Source: Acanthaster planci
Lineage: Eukaryota > Echinodermata > Asteroidea > Valvatida > Acanthasteridae
Direction of reading: 5' to 3'
NCBI RefSeq assembly: GCF_001949145.1
Contig: NW_019091392.1
Coordinates: 953,163 to 1,017,162 of the forward strand
DNA: 64,000 nucleotides
Numbering within the stretch: position 1 is the first letter of the stretch; each line of letters starts with the position of its first letter. This document shows positions 62,789 through 64,000 of this stretch, piece after piece. Made by a program: the position numbers and the translations under genes. The notes beneath the pieces are model-generated. The model worked only from the letters and a program-made list of their open reading frames with translations, was not told the origin of the DNA and made no database searches.

Positions 62789-64000
62789 TGGCGCTTGCTG
62801 TCATGTTTCGCTCTGTTCTACTCTGCCCTGTTCTATTCTGGTCCACTAGCTAGCTCTGCTTTTTCTCTGGACTTCTTTACCCATTGTGGTGTCATTTCAT
62901 TCTGCAATTCATTGAATTCTTGCTACTTCCCAGTTTTATTATACAGTTGCACCAGAGGCACTCTTTGACGATGGTTTTGCTATCACTTATTTTCAATCGT
63001 AAAGTCTTCAACAGAAATCAATCACAGTTGTCAGCTAGATAGCTGAAGGTTTAAATATGTAAAGATCGTGCAAAGTGATCACCGGCATTATTTCTGGAAA
63101 CTTTTCTCCCTTCCATTTGCAACAAAAACACTACAGATTGATATTAATAACTCGGGGCGAGAGCCATCTGAAAGATGTCTCGTTTTGGGGGGCAAGATGT
63201 GATTAATGATTCCCCGTTTGGGACAATTGTTGTTGGTTTTACCGCTATTTAACCCTATACTTAAGCGCCCACACGTGGTCCGCAACTGGTACGCGCGCGC
63301 TGGCTCAATGTTTGTCGAGATGCAGTTAGGCGTGTCCGGCGCTTTCTAGTCAGACACCGTGACAGGGGAAAGGAAAATGGCCAGGGCCTGGCGGAGCAGG
63401 AATACACCGCTCGCGCCTGGCCCCTCGATGACAACTGAACGATTCCGGATATGGTGCAGGGGGGCCCTGAGTCCGTGTTTCTGCAAGCGCTCGCTCGGCG
63501 GGGGCATCCATCAAACGAGAACAAGGAGAAGGGAAGGGGGGGAGATTCACGTTTAAAAAGTGCAAGCCCATCAACCCTATCAAGAATAGACAGTTGTAGG
63601 ATGGAAACTTCATTGCTGTTTAACCGCTGTGGAGGCTGAACGCACGCTAATCTTACACTCCACTGGGCGTGAGGGTCGTGGTGTGTATAGCCTATGCCGT
63701 GGATTTTGTGTTATGTTTCAATCTTGGCTGACCCGGGGTCATTTACATATTCGCCGTCTGTATGAATTGTGTATCAAATGGGAAGGTTCCTTGGAAATTG
63801 CCAACTAATTTTTATTGTTACATCAGCGTTTGTGTTGAAACTCTTCATCTCTCAGTAGAAGTCTTCTTTATATCAATTGCCAATCCAGCCATTTTTTCGT
63901 CATCCGGCTCAAATTTTCAGTCAGTCCGATAACATGGTCCCTCGAAATGAGTCTTTGTCGCGGTGGAATTTGCGTTAGAGAAACATGTTGCTCCTTGTGT
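62789..64000. other. Non-coding 3' end of window
   Basis: No supported gene. The stretch holds decayed minisatellite edge sequence to about 62.85 kb, AT-rich DNA, and a GC-rich block at about 63.27-63.55 kb with open frames on both strands. Those frames lack domains and overlap each other, so I treat them as chance. Confidence 0.6.

Noticed and set aside
62016-62968. Three overlapping plus-strand open frames of 251-300 codons
   Set aside because: They arise from a G-free heptamer repeat that cannot form stop codons. All frames give the same low-complexity peptide.
1-64000. CRISPR arrays, bacterial operons, prophage or plasmid features
   Set aside because: No direct-repeat/spacer arrays and no dense ORFs or Shine-Dalgarno-led genes. 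The split Pax gene with GT-AG introns shows animal nuclear DNA.

Overview
This window looks like animal (eukaryotic) nuclear DNA, very probably from an invertebrate deuterostome. It is about 60% A+T, gene-poor, with long non-coding stretches, microsatellites, tRNA-like interspersed repeats and one split developmental gene. There are no operons or closely packed ORFs. An ambulacrarian (echinoderm or hemichordate) source is my inference. It rests on a single undivided Pax1/9-type gene, an intronless class A GPCR, a tRNA-headed SINE family and a striking excess of the octamer TAGGCCTA. I cannot name the species.

Layout. Positions 1-10175 hold no gene I can support, but contain a tight group of perfect palindromes near 4.35 kb. 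At 10243-11235 (+) there is a complete single-exon class A G-protein-coupled receptor with a TATA box 67 bp upstream. From 11236 to about 35.6 kb there is a gene desert of some 24 kb. It carries two copies of one tRNA-derived SINE family in opposite orientations (16.69-16.97 kb minus, 20.85-21.06 kb plus), other tRNA-like remnants, short tandem duplications and GC-rich blocks that look like regulatory DNA.

The main gene is Pax1/9 (+). Exon 2 (42265-42894) encodes the whole paired domain and a Pax octapeptide. The start codon can be traced to a separate exon 1 ending at 35981, where ATGG is followed directly by a GTAAGT donor. Joining the two restores a PAX1-like N terminus (MEQTFGEV) across a 6.3-kb phase-1 intron. 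A TATA-like box and an initiator sequence with ideal spacing lie 5' of exon 1. The 3' exons encoding the C-terminal half were not identified with confidence. Two or three weak candidates are listed, and the real exons may lie beyond the window.

Downstream of exon 2 there are 21 kb of non-coding DNA with candidate regulatory sites (a double CRE plus E-box at 57.5 kb, a forkhead-type site at 61.05 kb). A 0.68-kb heptamer minisatellite at 62.1-62.8 kb has one strand almost free of G, so all three frames are open by composition alone.

The known partners of Pax1/9 in the deuterostome pharyngeal cluster (nkx2.1, nkx2.2, msxlx, slc25a21, foxA) are not visible as coding sequence here. The long flanks may be part of that regulatory landscape. 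I found no evidence of an undescribed multi-gene system. The most informative points are the reconstructed Pax1/9 start, the in-frame upstream ATG, the palindrome cluster and the TAGGCCTA excess.
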